The notes beneath the pieces were generated by a model. The model ran no database searches. It saw nothing but the letters and a program-made list of their open reading frames with translations, and had not been told where the DNA came from. The translations under genes and the position numbers were made by a program. A stretch of DNA of 64,000 nt, from assembly GCA_045805605.1 (NCBI GenBank), contig JBJMKX010000074.1:44645-108644 (forward strand), written 5' to 3'. Shown here piece after piece: positions 56,360-63,954 of this stretch; the first letter of the stretch is position 1; each line of letters begins with the position of its first letter. This stretch comes from DATBDE01 sp045805605. Its GTDB lineage: Bacteria > Actinomycetota > Thermoleophilia > Solirubrobacterales > Solirubrobacteraceae.

Positions 56360-57098
56360 CGCGCAGGATGGCCGCCGCCCGGCTGGCCGTGTCGGCGTCG
56401 GTCCACGCGTCGCCGAGCGGGTCGGCCTCGCCCGCCTGCAGGCGGGCGGCGAGCGCGAGCGTCGGGGCGCGCAGGCGCCGCTTGGTCGCCGCGTAGGCGC
56501 TCGAGGGCAGGGCAGCGAGGTCGCGCGCGACGGCGAGGGCGCGGTCGAGCACCTCGTCGTTGGGAACGACCTCGTCGAAGGCGCCCAGCTCGCGCAGGTC
56601 GGCCGCGTCGACGAGGTCCGCACGCAACACGAGCCGCCGCGCCGCCGGCGCCGAGAGCTCGGCCGCCACGACGGCGATCGCCATCGTCGGGTAGGGGACG
56701 CCGGCGCGCAGCTCGGTCAACCCGTAGCGGCCGTCGGCTGCGGCGACGCGGTAGTCGGCGCACAGCGCGAACACGAGGCCCCCGGCGATCGCGTGGCCGT
56801 TGACGGCGCAGACCACCGGGCGGGGCAGCCCGTACCAGGCCATGCACAGGCCGTTGATGCCGTCGACCATCGCCCGCTGGCCGTCGGCATCGAGGGTGGG
56901 GACGACCTTGAGGTCGGCGCCGGCGGAGAAGAACCCGGGCCGGCCGGTGAGCACGACCGCAGCAGGCTCGGCGGCGGCGATGTCCTGGGTGGCCGCGACG
57001 GCATCGGCGAGCAGGCCGGGGTCCATCGCGTTCGCGGGCGGGCGGTCGACGCGCACGACGGCGACGTCGTCGTGCTCTTCGATGGAGACGAATCTCAT
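56352..57098 (-). CDS. Enoyl-CoA hydratase/isomerase family protein
   Basis: 248 residues. Crotonase fold: VAVVRVDRPPANAMDPGLL near 12, AVVLTGRPGFFSAGADLKVV near 47 (oxyanion hole), VVCAVNGHAIAGGLVFALCADYRVAAAD near 94 (second oxyanion Gly) and YGLTELRAGVPYPTMAIAVV near 126, where the Glu in LTELRAG is at a catalytic position of hydratases. Full length for the family. It hydrates trans-2-enoyl-CoA thioesters in fatty acid or related degradation. ATG overlaps the stop of the membrane protein gene upstream (ATGA); VOC gene follows with an 8-base overlap. Confidence 0.92.
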   Translation of the reverse strand: MRFVSIEEHDDVAVVRVDRPPANAMDPGLLADAVAATQDIAAAEPAAVVLTGRPGFFSAGADLKVVPTLDADGQRAMVDGINGLCMAWYGLPRPVVCAVNGHAIAGGLVFALCADYRVAAADGRYGLTELRAGVPYPTMAIAVVAAELSAPAARRLVLRADLVDAADLRELGAFDEVVPNDEVLDRALAVARDLAALPSSAYAATKRRLRAPTLALAARLQAGEADPLGDAWTDADTASRAAAILRGG

Positions 57099-58384
57099 AG
57101 CGACGCGGGGGTCACGCTCGAGAGATGCAACCACAGCGCGAGCAGTGCCAGCGTCACGACGACCGCGGCGCCCCCCAGCACGCCGGGGCCGGGCAGGAAC
57201 CGCCGCACTCCCAGGACGAGGAAGAGCGCGAATCCGGGGAGCTCGGGGTGCAGGTAGCGGGGGGCGAACAGGTTCCAGTTCGCAACGACGAACGACGCCA
57301 CCATCGCGAGCAGCCCGATCAGCATCGGCGCGGCAAGCAGCCCCCAGGCGCGGCCGCGCTCCCCGGGGCGCAACCAGAGCCCGAGCACCAGCGGCACCAT
57401 GAGGAGCACCGGCATGATGACGTCGCGCGCGACCCGCCAGGTCTTCGAGAGGAACACCACCCACCACTCGTCCGGCAGCACGCCATTGCGCAGCGCGGCC
57501 GACAGCGTCCTGAAGTCGTGCCAGGTCAGCGTGCGGCGCGTCGGGTTGACCAGCGGCTCCTGCTGACGTCGCGCCGCCTGCGCCGGCGTCAGGGCGTCGT
57601 AGTGGTCGAGGTTGAACAGCGCCCAGGGCGCGAGCAGGGCTGCCGGGATCGCCGCCGCGACGAGCAGCGACCACCACGGGAAGCGCTTGGGCCCGCGCAG
57701 CGCGCCCACGACCGCCACCCCCACTGCGACCGGCACGAGGTAGGCGAGCGTGAGCCGGGTGAGGAGGCCGACTCCGACGAGCGCGCCGGCCGCGATCAGC
57801 CAACCCGCCCGGCGCTCGGAGAGCGCCCGCCACAGGGCATAGACGAGGGAGACGCCGAGCAGAAGCTCGAGGCCCTCGTTGGAGATCGTGACGCCCCGCA
57901 CCACCATCGCGGGCCACAGGAAGACGGTGAGCGCGAGCGCCGTCCCGGCAAGGGCCTCCCGGCCGCGGCCCAGCACCTCCCGGCAGAGCAGGAGGAAGAC
58001 CGCGACGGCGCCGAGCAGGAACAGCACGTCGAACGCCCGGACGACCTTGACCTTGGTCTCGTAGTCGGAGGCGACCGAGAACGCCGGCGTCGCGAGCAGG
58101 TAGTACAGCGGCGGCTGCTGGGCCTCGTAGGAGCGGCCGGCGAGCCCGCGCCTGGCCCGGTCCTTGCGCGCCGGCGCCGGGTAGACGTTCTCGTCGATCG
58201 CCTCGACCTGTGGCGAGACGAGGTCGGTGATGACCGGCAGGCGCCCGTCCTCGGCGATGGCCTGGATGTAGTCGAAGTGCTGGGCCTCGTCGACCAGCGT
58301 CCACACCGGATAGCGGGCGACGGTGATCGCGGCCAGGACGCCCACGGCGACCACCTGGGCGACGATGAGCGCGCGCAGCCACAT
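57095..58384 (-). CDS. Polytopic membrane protein, GT-C glycosyltransferase-like
   Basis: 429 residues with about ten membrane helices (LIVAQVVAVGVLAAITV, VLFLLGAVAVFLLLC, WLIAAGALVGVGLLTRLTLAYLVPVAVGVAVVGA and others). The first outside loop carries TLVDEAQHFDYIQAI near 29, an Asp-Glu pair followed by His as in GT-C/DUF2142-type sugar transferases that use polyprenyl-phosphate donors, and EAQQPPLYYLLATPAF near 87 is typical of the same group. So it may glycosylate cell-wall polymers or proteins on the outer face. Start ATG 58384; divergent from the third DHA2 pump by 31 bases. Downstream ECH is coupled, with no obvious metabolic reason. Confidence 0.75.
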   Translation of the reverse strand: MWLRALIVAQVVAVGVLAAITVARYPVWTLVDEAQHFDYIQAIAEDGRLPVITDLVSPQVEAIDENVYPAPARKDRARRGLAGRSYEAQQPPLYYLLATPAFSVASDYETKVKVVRAFDVLFLLGAVAVFLLLCREVLGRGREALAGTALALTVFLWPAMVVRGVTISNEGLELLLGVSLVYALWRALSERRAGWLIAAGALVGVGLLTRLTLAYLVPVAVGVAVVGALRGPKRFPWWSLLVAAAIPAALLAPWALFNLDHYDALTPAQAARRQQEPLVNPTRRTLTWHDFRTLSAALRNGVLPDEWWVVFLSKTWRVARDVIMPVLLMVPLVLGLWLRPGERGRAWGLLAAPMLIGLLAMVASFVVANWNLFAPRYLHPELPGFALFLVLGVRRFLPGPGVLGGAAVVVTLALLALWLHLSSVTPASL

Positions 58385-58415
58385 GGGGCGGCATTGTCGT
58401 TATCGTCGCCGTTGC

Positions 58416-59984
58416 ATGGCCTCCGGCACCGAGCCCGCCCCCCGGACGGACCCGGACAAGATCGATCGCGGAACGGTCATGGCCCTGGTCGCGCTGGCGC
58501 TCGCGATCTTCGTGATCGCGAACGACTTCACCGCGCTGAGCATCGCGCTGCCGGCGATGGAGAAGGACTTCGACGCCGACGTCGACACCGTCCAGTGGGT
58601 CATCAACGGCTACGCGCTGGTGTTCGGGGTGCTGATCGTCACCGGCGGGCGCCTGGCCGACATGTTCGGGCGCCGGCGCATCTTCTTCGTCGGGGCGGCC
58701 TTCTTCGCGGGGTTCTCGGTCCTCGGCGGTGCCGCCCAGGACGCCGGCTGGTTGATCGCCTGCCGCTCGCTGATGGGCATCGGCGGCGCGCTGATGTGGC
58801 CGGCGATCCTCGGCATGGTCTACGGCATCCTGCCCCCCTCCAAGCAGGGGCTGGCGGGCGGACTCGTCATCGGGGTGGCCGGCGTCGGCAACGCGGCCGG
58901 GCCGATCCTCGGCGGCGCGCTGACCGAGGCGAGCTGGCGCTGGATCTTCTTCCTCAACCTGCCCGTGACGCTGATCGCGTGCCTCGTCACCTACCTGAAG
59001 GTTCACGACGTCGGCGACGAGCCCGGGCGCGAAAAGGTCGACTACGCCGGCGTGGCGACGCTGAGCGCGAGCCTGGTCGCGCTGCTGCTCGCACTCGACC
59101 AGGGCACCGACTGGGGCTGGACCGACCCCCGCATCCTCGGCCTGTTCGGCGCCTGCGTCGTGTTGTTCGTCGTGTTCCTTCTGGTCGAGCGGCGAGCAGG
59201 AGCCAATGCGCTGGTGCCGCGCGACGTGATGCGCAACCGCGAGTTCATGGCCGCGTCGCTGTCGGTGCTGCTCATGTCGGCGACGTTCTTCGCGATCCTC
59301 ATCTACGTCCCGCAGTTCCTGGTCAAGGTGCTTGGGTTCGGCCCGCTGAAGTCCGGTCTCGGGTTCCTGCCGATGATGGGCACCTTCGCGATCGTGTCGT
59401 TCGTCGCCGGGACGCTGTACAACCGGCTAGGGGCCAAGCCGATCCTGATCGCGGGCGGCGGCTGCCTGTTCGCGGCGCCGCTGCTGCTCTCGCTCGTCGG
59501 CGCCGACTCGGCCTACATCGCGCTCGTGCCCGGCATGATCGTCATGGGCTTCGGCGTCGGCCTGTACTACTCGACGATCACCACCGCGGGCGTGGGTGCC
59601 CTCGACCCGTCGCGGGCCAGCCTGGCCGGCGGGATCATCTACATGTGCCAGATCGCGGGCGGCTCGGTCGGCCTCGGCTTGACCACCGCGATCGTCAGCG
59701 CCGTCGCCCAGGACCACATCGGCGCCAGCGCGACCGCCGACCGCCTGTCGCACAGCCAGGAGATCGCCGTGAACAAGATCCTGGCGGGCACGGAGACCGG
59801 ACAGCAGCTGATCGACCAGTTCCCTACCGCCGCCAACGAGCTCACCTCCCTTGCGAAGTCCGCGCTGGTGGCCGGAATGTCGACGGGCTACGTGGTGGTC
59901 GGCTCGCTGGCCTTGCTCGGCTTCCTGGTGGCCACGTTCGGCGTGGGGTCGTGGCGGCGCCGGAAGGCGCCCGTCGCCGCTTAG
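58416..59984 (+). CDS. DHA2-family (EmrB/QacA-type) MFS efflux pump
   Basis: 522 residues from ATG 58416. Fourteen helices; FTALSIALPAMEKDFDADV near 40, WVINGYALVFGVLIVTGGRLADMFGRRRIFFVG near 62 (motif A), RSLMGIGGALMWPAILGMVYG near 118 and motif C GVGNAAGPILGGALTEASWRWIFFLN near 158. A large loop with LSHSQEIAVNKILAG near 447 precedes the last helix, a feature of the longer DHA2 members. Exports unknown compounds. Divergent from the GT-C-like gene and facing a SARP regulator at its 3' end. Confidence 0.93.
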   Translation: MASGTEPAPRTDPDKIDRGTVMALVALALAIFVIANDFTALSIALPAMEKDFDADVDTVQWVINGYALVFGVLIVTGGRLADMFGRRRIFFVGAAFFAGFSVLGGAAQDAGWLIACRSLMGIGGALMWPAILGMVYGILPPSKQGLAGGLVIGVAGVGNAAGPILGGALTEASWRWIFFLNLPVTLIACLVTYLKVHDVGDEPGREKVDYAGVATLSASLVALLLALDQGTDWGWTDPRILGLFGACVVLFVVFLLVERRAGANALVPRDVMRNREFMAASLSVLLMSATFFAILIYVPQFLVKVLGFGPLKSGLGFLPMMGTFAIVSFVAGTLYNRLGAKPILIAGGGCLFAAPLLLSLVGADSAYIALVPGMIVMGFGVGLYYSTITTAGVGALDPSRASLAGGIIYMCQIAGGSVGLGLTTAIVSAVAQDHIGASATADRLSHSQEIAVNKILAGTETGQQLIDQFPTAANELTSLAKSALVAGMSTGYVVVGSLALLGFLVATFGVGSWRRRKAPVAA

Positions 59985-59990
59985 CCCGCC

Positions 59991-60012
59991 CTCAGCGCGC
60001 CGTCAGGCTGAG
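59991..60012. terminator. Inverted repeat at MFS/SARP convergent junction
   Basis: CTCAGC (59991-59996) and GCTGAG (60007-60012) flank 10 bases. It lies 7 bases after the MFS stop and includes the TGA of the SARP gene (59992-59994, minus strand). A weak candidate terminator for the MFS gene. Confidence 0.35.
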
Positions 60013-60765
60013 CAGTCGCTCGTGCACGCGCTGAACCGCAGGCGAGGGTGCGGCACCGAGCTCCTCGCGCACTAGCCCGCGGAGGCGCTCGTAGACCCGG
60101 AGGGCCTCGGCGACGTTGCCCTGGCGCTCGAGTGCCTCCATCAGCGTCGCGTAGCCGCTCTCGCGGTAGGGCGAGAGATCGATCAGGCGCCGGGCCGTGG
60201 CCTCGGCGACCGCCAGCTCGGATCCCCCGAGGCCGAGGCTCCGGCGCGCCGTGCATTCCAGCGCCCGGATCCGGATCTCCTCGAGCTCGCGTCGCACCTC
60301 CTCGACCCAGTCCCCGTCCTCACCGGGTAGGAAGCGGCGCTGGCTGATGTTGGACGCGACGAGCGTGGGGCCGATCGTCCCGTACCAGTCGCCGGCCGCC
60401 ACCAGCGCCTCGGCGCGATGGATTCCGTCCCGCGCCGCCTCGACGTCGACTCGGGCGTCGCGCCCGAGCTCGAGCCGGATCTGGCCGCGTCCCTCGAGGG
60501 CGCCTTCGGGGAGCAGTCGCCTGAGCTTCGACAGCAGAGCCGAGAGCGCCAGGTCGGGTGCAGCGGGAGGCCCGGCGGGCCACAGCGCCTCGGCCAGCTC
60601 GTCCCGGCTGACGACGCGATCGCGGCCGACCGCGAGGTAGGCGAAGAGGCGGCGTCCCTGCCGGCCGGGCAGCTCGTGCTCGATGCGCCGGCCGGCCACT
60701 CGAACCACGAAGCGCCCGCACAGCTGAATCCGAGTCCCTTCGCGCTCCGGCTCCCCCTCGGGCAC
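59992..60765 (-). CDS. SARP-type transcriptional activator (winged helix + BTAD)
   Basis: 257 residues, GTG start. OmpR-like winged helix 10-100: IQLCGRFVVRVAGRRIEHEL, GRQGRRLFAYLAVGRDRVVSRDELAEALW near 35 and LRRLLPEG near 82; BTAD about 105-250 with EEIRIRALECTARRSLG near 165, LSPYRESGYATLMEALERQGNVAEALRVYERLR near 195 and the typical ending EELGAAPSPAVQRVHERLL. Small SARPs activate secondary-metabolism genes in streptomycetes. Here it faces the DHA2 pump and is divergent, by 42 bases, from the DUF1059 peptide and selenium-binding-protein gene, which are the likeliest targets. Confidence 0.9.
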   Translation of the reverse strand: MPEGEPEREGTRIQLCGRFVVRVAGRRIEHELPGRQGRRLFAYLAVGRDRVVSRDELAEALWPAGPPAAPDLALSALLSKLRRLLPEGALEGRGQIRLELGRDARVDVEAARDGIHRAEALVAAGDWYGTIGPTLVASNISQRRFLPGEDGDWVEEVRRELEEIRIRALECTARRSLGLGGSELAVAEATARRLIDLSPYRESGYATLMEALERQGNVAEALRVYERLRGLVREELGAAPSPAVQRVHERLLSLTAR

Positions 60766-60807
60766 AGCGCCAAGCTACCGCCAACGCCCAATCGCGACAA
60801 TGCGGCC

Positions 60808-60966
60808 ATGGCCTTCGTGATCAAGTGCGACTGCGGCTATGTGTCGCGCGGGGAGACCGAGGAGGAGCTGGTGGAGGAAACCAACCGGCACATCGCGGAC
60901 GTCCACCCCGGCATGGCGGGCAAGGTCTCGCGCGACGACCTGCTTGCAATGGCCGAAGAGCTCTGA
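60808..60966 (+). CDS. DUF1059-family small protein
   Basis: 52 residues: MAFVIKCDCGYVSRGETEEE, then a helix, NRHIADVHPGM and DLLAMAEEL. The CDCG pair and the His of RHIADVH fit the DUF1059 zinc-binding pattern (Cys-x-Cys...His-x4-His). Function of the family is unknown. ATG start. It lies between the divergent SARP gene and the selenium-binding-protein gene 73 bases downstream. Confidence 0.8.
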   Translation: MAFVIKCDCGYVSRGETEEELVEETNRHIADVHPGMAGKVSRDDLLAMAEEL

Positions 60967-61039
60967 GCGCCCGGGGCGCCAAGCTCTCGCCAAGGTCGCG
61001 CCAACGGCATCGCAACGCCCGAGATCGATCCTGCGTCGC

Positions 61040-62383
61040 ATGGTCGATCCCATTCCACACCAGCACTCCCCCGCGTCCTTCTACGCCTCGCCCGAAGAGG
61101 CGACGCAAGCCGCTCCCGAGGAGCTCCTCTACGTCGCCTGCCTGCACGGCGGCACCGGCGTGCAGCGGCCCGACCTCATCGCCGTCATCGACGCCGAGAC
61201 CGGCGAAGTCGTCCACGAGACGCCGATGCCGAACGTGGGCGACGAGCTTCATCACTTCGGCTGGAACCGCTGCAGCTCCGCCTGCCACGGGCCCGACCGC
61301 TCCCATCTCATCGTCCCGGGGTTCCGCTCGTCGCGGATCCACGTCCTCGACGTCGCCGACGATCCGCGCCGGCCCCGCATCGAGAAGGTCATCGAGCCGC
61401 GAGAGCTGGTCGACAAGACGGGCTACACGCGGCCGCACACGGTTCATTGCATGCCGGGTGACATTGTCGTGGTCAGCATGCTCGGCGATCGCGACGGCGG
61501 AGGCGCCGGCGGGTTCGCGGTCCTCGACGCCCGCACGTTCGAGGTCAAGGGCCGCTGGGAGAACGGCGGCACGCTCCCGCCGTTCAACTACGACTTCTGG
61601 TATCAGCCGCGCCGGAACGTGCTCGCCTCGTCGGAGTTCGGCGAGCCCAACGCCTACGAGAAGGGCTTCGACATCGATGATGTCGCCGCGGGGCGCTACG
61701 GCAGCCGGCTGCACTTCTGGAACCTGGCCGAGCGCCGCGTCGAGCAGACGCTCGAGCTCGGCGAGGCCGGGCTCCTCCCGTTCGAGGTGCGCTGGCTGCA
61801 CGACCCCGACGCCGACGAGGGCTTCGTCGGAGCGGCCCTGTCGAGCACGATGTGGCACTTCCGGCGCGACAACGGCTCGTTCACGGCCGACCCGGTGATC
61901 GCGGTCGAGAACGTCGAGCTCGACGGCTGGCCGTTGCCGGGCGGCGTGCCCAGCGTGATCACCGACCTGCTCGTCTCCATGGACGACCGGTTCCTGTATT
62001 TCACCAACTGGCTGCACGGCGACCTGCGCCAGTACGACATCTCCGACCCCGCCAACCCCCGGCTGACCGGCCGGCTGTGGCTCGGCGGCCTGCTCGGCAA
62101 GCACAGCGACGCCGGTCGCGAGCACAGCGGCGGACCACAGATGATCCAGCTGTCGCTGGACGGGCGCAGGCTCTACGTGACCAACTCGCTGTACTCGACG
62201 TGGGACAACCAGTTCTACCCCGAGCTGCGCTCCTGGCTGCTCCGGGTCAACTGCTCACCGGACGGCGGGATGCAGGTCGACCCCGACTTCTTCGTCGACT
62301 TCCACGACCGCCCCGCCGGCCCCGCTCGCGCCCACGAGGTGCGCCTCGCGGGCGGCGACTGCACCACGGAGATCTTCCAGTGA
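61040..62383 (+). CDS. Selenium-binding-protein (SBP56/methanethiol oxidase) family protein
   Basis: 447 residues. The family folds as a beta-propeller; characterised members oxidise methanethiol to formaldehyde, H2S and H2O2. Motifs: EELLYVACLHGGTG near 28, GDELHHFGWNRCSSACHG near 67, SRIHVLDVADDPRRP near 98, KTGYTRPHTVHCMPGDIVV near 127, FNYDFWYQPRRNVLASSEFGEP near 177, HLHF-like LHFWNLAERR near 224 and GGPQMIQLSLDGRRLYVTNSL near 363. The Cys pair is C78-S-S-A-C82, one residue wider than CSSC in the animal protein. Cytosolic. Possibly controlled by the SARP gene. A small membrane-protein frame overlaps its stop (GTGA). Confidence 0.92.
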   Translation: MVDPIPHQHSPASFYASPEEATQAAPEELLYVACLHGGTGVQRPDLIAVIDAETGEVVHETPMPNVGDELHHFGWNRCSSACHGPDRSHLIVPGFRSSRIHVLDVADDPRRPRIEKVIEPRELVDKTGYTRPHTVHCMPGDIVVVSMLGDRDGGGAGGFAVLDARTFEVKGRWENGGTLPPFNYDFWYQPRRNVLASSEFGEPNAYEKGFDIDDVAAGRYGSRLHFWNLAERRVEQTLELGEAGLLPFEVRWLHDPDADEGFVGAALSSTMWHFRRDNGSFTADPVIAVENVELDGWPLPGGVPSVITDLLVSMDDRFLYFTNWLHGDLRQYDISDPANPRLTGRLWLGGLLGKHSDAGREHSGGPQMIQLSLDGRRLYVTNSLYSTWDNQFYPELRSWLLRVNCSPDGGMQVDPDFFVDFHDRPAGPARAHEVRLAGGDCTTEIFQ

Positions 62384-62607
62384 TCTCGTTCGCGCACATC
62401 GCCGGCCTGCCCGTCGAGGAGACGATCGGGTCGCTCGGCCCGGCGCTTCTCCTTACGGTCGGGGCCGCGTCCGCGAGGCTCCGCGCTCGATTGCGCGGGG
62501 CGCGCTCATCTCCGCCCCATCGGGCCGCGCTGCGTGAGGCCGGAGACCCGGCGATGCCGTGGCGGACGCGTACGCGGCGACGGTCACGGCCGCGCGATCG
62601 CCGATGA
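62380..62607 (+). CDS. Possible small membrane protein coupled to the SBP gene
   Basis: A 75-residue frame from GTG 62380, overlapping the SBP stop by 4 bases. The first 35 residues are credible (SFAHIAGLPVEETIGSLGPA, then LLLTVGAASARLRARLRGAR): one hydrophobic helix followed by basic residues, like small membrane peptides that often follow such genes. After about residue 42 the sequence becomes Arg/Pro-rich and looks non-coding, so the true C-terminus may be lost or shifted. Function unknown. Confidence 0.4.
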   Translation: MISFAHIAGLPVEETIGSLGPALLLTVGAASARLRARLRGARSSPPHRAALREAGDPAMPWRTRTRRRSRPRDRR

Positions 62608-62753
62608 CCGCTCGTTACGTCGCTGACCGCAACGGCGAGCTGCCTTGCGACACGAGTCAGGGCCATTACTATCCCGAACGCGGGCGCCAGGCGGACCGGA
62701 TGTCGGCCACGTCGCCGCGCACGCCGAATCTCAGGCTACGGGAGAGGAAGAAC

Positions 62754-63146
62754 GTGTCCGAGGAACACCAGATTGCGGGTTCGGCACGCGGCGAGCCGCT
62801 CAGCGCCGACCAGATCGGCGTGCGTGTTCGGGTGCCGCTGTCGGGAGCGCCCAGCGCGCATTGGTCCCGGGTGTTGAGCGCCCACCTCGTCACGGAGCTG
62901 ACCGGCCACAGCGCCGTCGGCCACATGCACCTCGACAACGTCGTGCGAGGCAGCGAGATCGTGCTCGACGGCGTGGAGGAGCCCGAAGCGGATTGCCTGG
63001 GGCCGGTCATCGCCCGGGCGGTCGCGGCGGCGAACCACGCGAGCCTGCGATCGGACGCGGTGCCGCAACCATGCAACGTGGCGGCCGCTGACGCCGAGCG
63101 GATCGCCCGCAAGGTCTCGTTGACTGGGCAGACGCTGGGCCAGTAG
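62754..63146 (+). CDS. Hypothetical protein
   Basis: 130 residues from GTG 62754, chosen for the strong GGAGAGGAAG ribosome-binding site just upstream. The sequence has strands VRVRVPLSGAPSAHWSRVLS and GHMHLDNVVRGSEIVLDGVE, then helices PVIARAVAAANHASL and AERIARKVSL. No family recognised. It is small, soluble and acidic. The 146 bases between it and the preceding frame hold no clear signal. It stands at the edge of a decayed region, so it may be recently acquired. Confidence 0.55.
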   Translation: MSEEHQIAGSARGEPLSADQIGVRVRVPLSGAPSAHWSRVLSAHLVTELTGHSAVGHMHLDNVVRGSEIVLDGVEEPEADCLGPVIARAVAAANHASLRSDAVPQPCNVAAADAERIARKVSLTGQTLGQ

Positions 63147-63236
63147 GACGGACGCCGCGGCACGCGCGGCTACCCCCGGAAGCATCGCGTCGAGCACCGC
63201 CGCCGCCATCGGCGTCGTGGCGTCGTAGTAGAGAGC

Positions 63237-63620
63237 TCATCGGCGGGCACGCGCCCGTTTGGTGGCGCGGATCGTCGAGCCCATGGCGCCGAACCTGGCG
63301 GCCGTCCGGCGCGCGTCCTCGAACGCCGAGCGCGCGGAGGTATCCATCAGCTCGCCCTGCATGATGTCGGTGTAGACCCGCTCCACGAGCAGCGCGCGTG
63401 CTCACCGCGGAGCGACGCGCCGGCGATTCCGCCGGTCCACAGGTCGATGCGCCGGCGCGCGTCCTCCGAGACCTCGTGGTGGATGACGACGTCGGCGATC
63501 TGCAGCCGCCCGCCCGGCCGTAGGACGCGGTCGATCTCGCCGAACACGGCAGCCTTGTCGGGCACGAGATCGATCACGCCGTTGGAGATGACGACGTCGA
63601 CGGAGCCGTCGCTGATCGGT
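63237..63620 (-). pseudogene. SAM-dependent methyltransferase remnant (ArsM-like), truncated and frameshifted
   Basis: Begins abruptly inside a class I methyltransferase domain: SDGSVDVVISNGVIDLVPDK, then AVFGEIDRVLRPGGRLQIAD and EVSEDARRRIDLWTGGIAGA match the second half of the ArsM/UbiE-like fold. At about 63395 the frame shifts; the continuation LLVERVYTDIMQGELMDTSA runs to a stop at 63237. The N-terminal half with the SAM-binding GxGxG motif is missing, and a stop (TAA) precedes the fragment in frame. A gene interrupted by deletion plus frameshift, not functional. Confidence 0.65.
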
Positions 63621-63850
63621 TAGGTGGCCGGCGGCCGGCGGATAGCGCGGTACTGCGCGGCGATCGCCATGACGGCAAGACGGGCCAGCAAGGCGGCCGC
63701 ATTAGCCAACCCCAGCGCGGTCGGCCGGGTGATCTCGGCCAATGCGTCGTGTCCGTGCGACGGCAATCCCGACCGCTGGTCCGGCGCGGCGTTGTTCCCT
63801 CATTCTCCCTGCCGTAAAATCGGCGCGCGCTGTCGTTCCCTGACAATGAG

Positions 63851-63874
63851 AAAGCCCCGACATAGCGGGGCTTT
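63851..63874 (-). terminator. Rho-independent-type hairpin after tRNA-His
   Basis: Perfect 9-base arms AAAGCCCCG and CGGGGCTTT around a 6-base loop. On the minus strand it starts 6 bases past the tRNA 3' end and is followed by TCTCATT. This is the most convincing classical terminator in the window. Confidence 0.75.
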
Positions 63875-63880
63875 GTCGGA

Positions 63881-63954
63881 GGTGAGCGACGGGACTCGAA
63901 CCCGCGACCACCGGGACCACAACCCGGCCAAGGCGGTATCGCCTAGTCGCTATT
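63881..63954 (-). tRNA. tRNA-His(GTG): 3' half intact, 5' half degenerate
   Basis: On the minus strand: anticodon arm CCGGG-TTGTGGT-CCCGG (anticodon GTG), a 5-base variable loop, T arm GCGGG-TTCGAGT-CCCGT, acceptor 3' strand CGCTCAC and discriminator C, as expected for tRNA-His; CCA is not encoded. The matching 5' acceptor strand should read GTGAGCG but AATAGCG is found (4 of 7 pairs), and the D arm lacks the GG of the D loop, showing a GGCG-ATAC-CGCC hairpin instead. So only the half from the anticodon arm on is conserved. It is either a degenerate tRNA or the attachment-site copy of a tRNA 3' end left by an integrated element. Confidence 0.6.

Noticed and set aside
62254..62397. Selenocysteine (TGA read-through) or SECIS element in the selenium-binding-protein gene
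   Set aside because: The frame contains no internal TGA; the family name refers to selenium binding and the key residues are cysteines.
63642..63780. A 48-residue minus-strand frame with a hydrophobic stretch, considered as a small membrane protein
   Set aside because: The only start is a TTG without a ribosome-binding site and it abuts a recombination joint, so it is treated as debris rather than a gene.
63901..63954. A complete functional tRNA-His read at face value
   Set aside because: The anticodon and T arms are perfect but three of seven acceptor pairs fail and the D loop lacks its GG, so the 5' half is not accepted as genuine.
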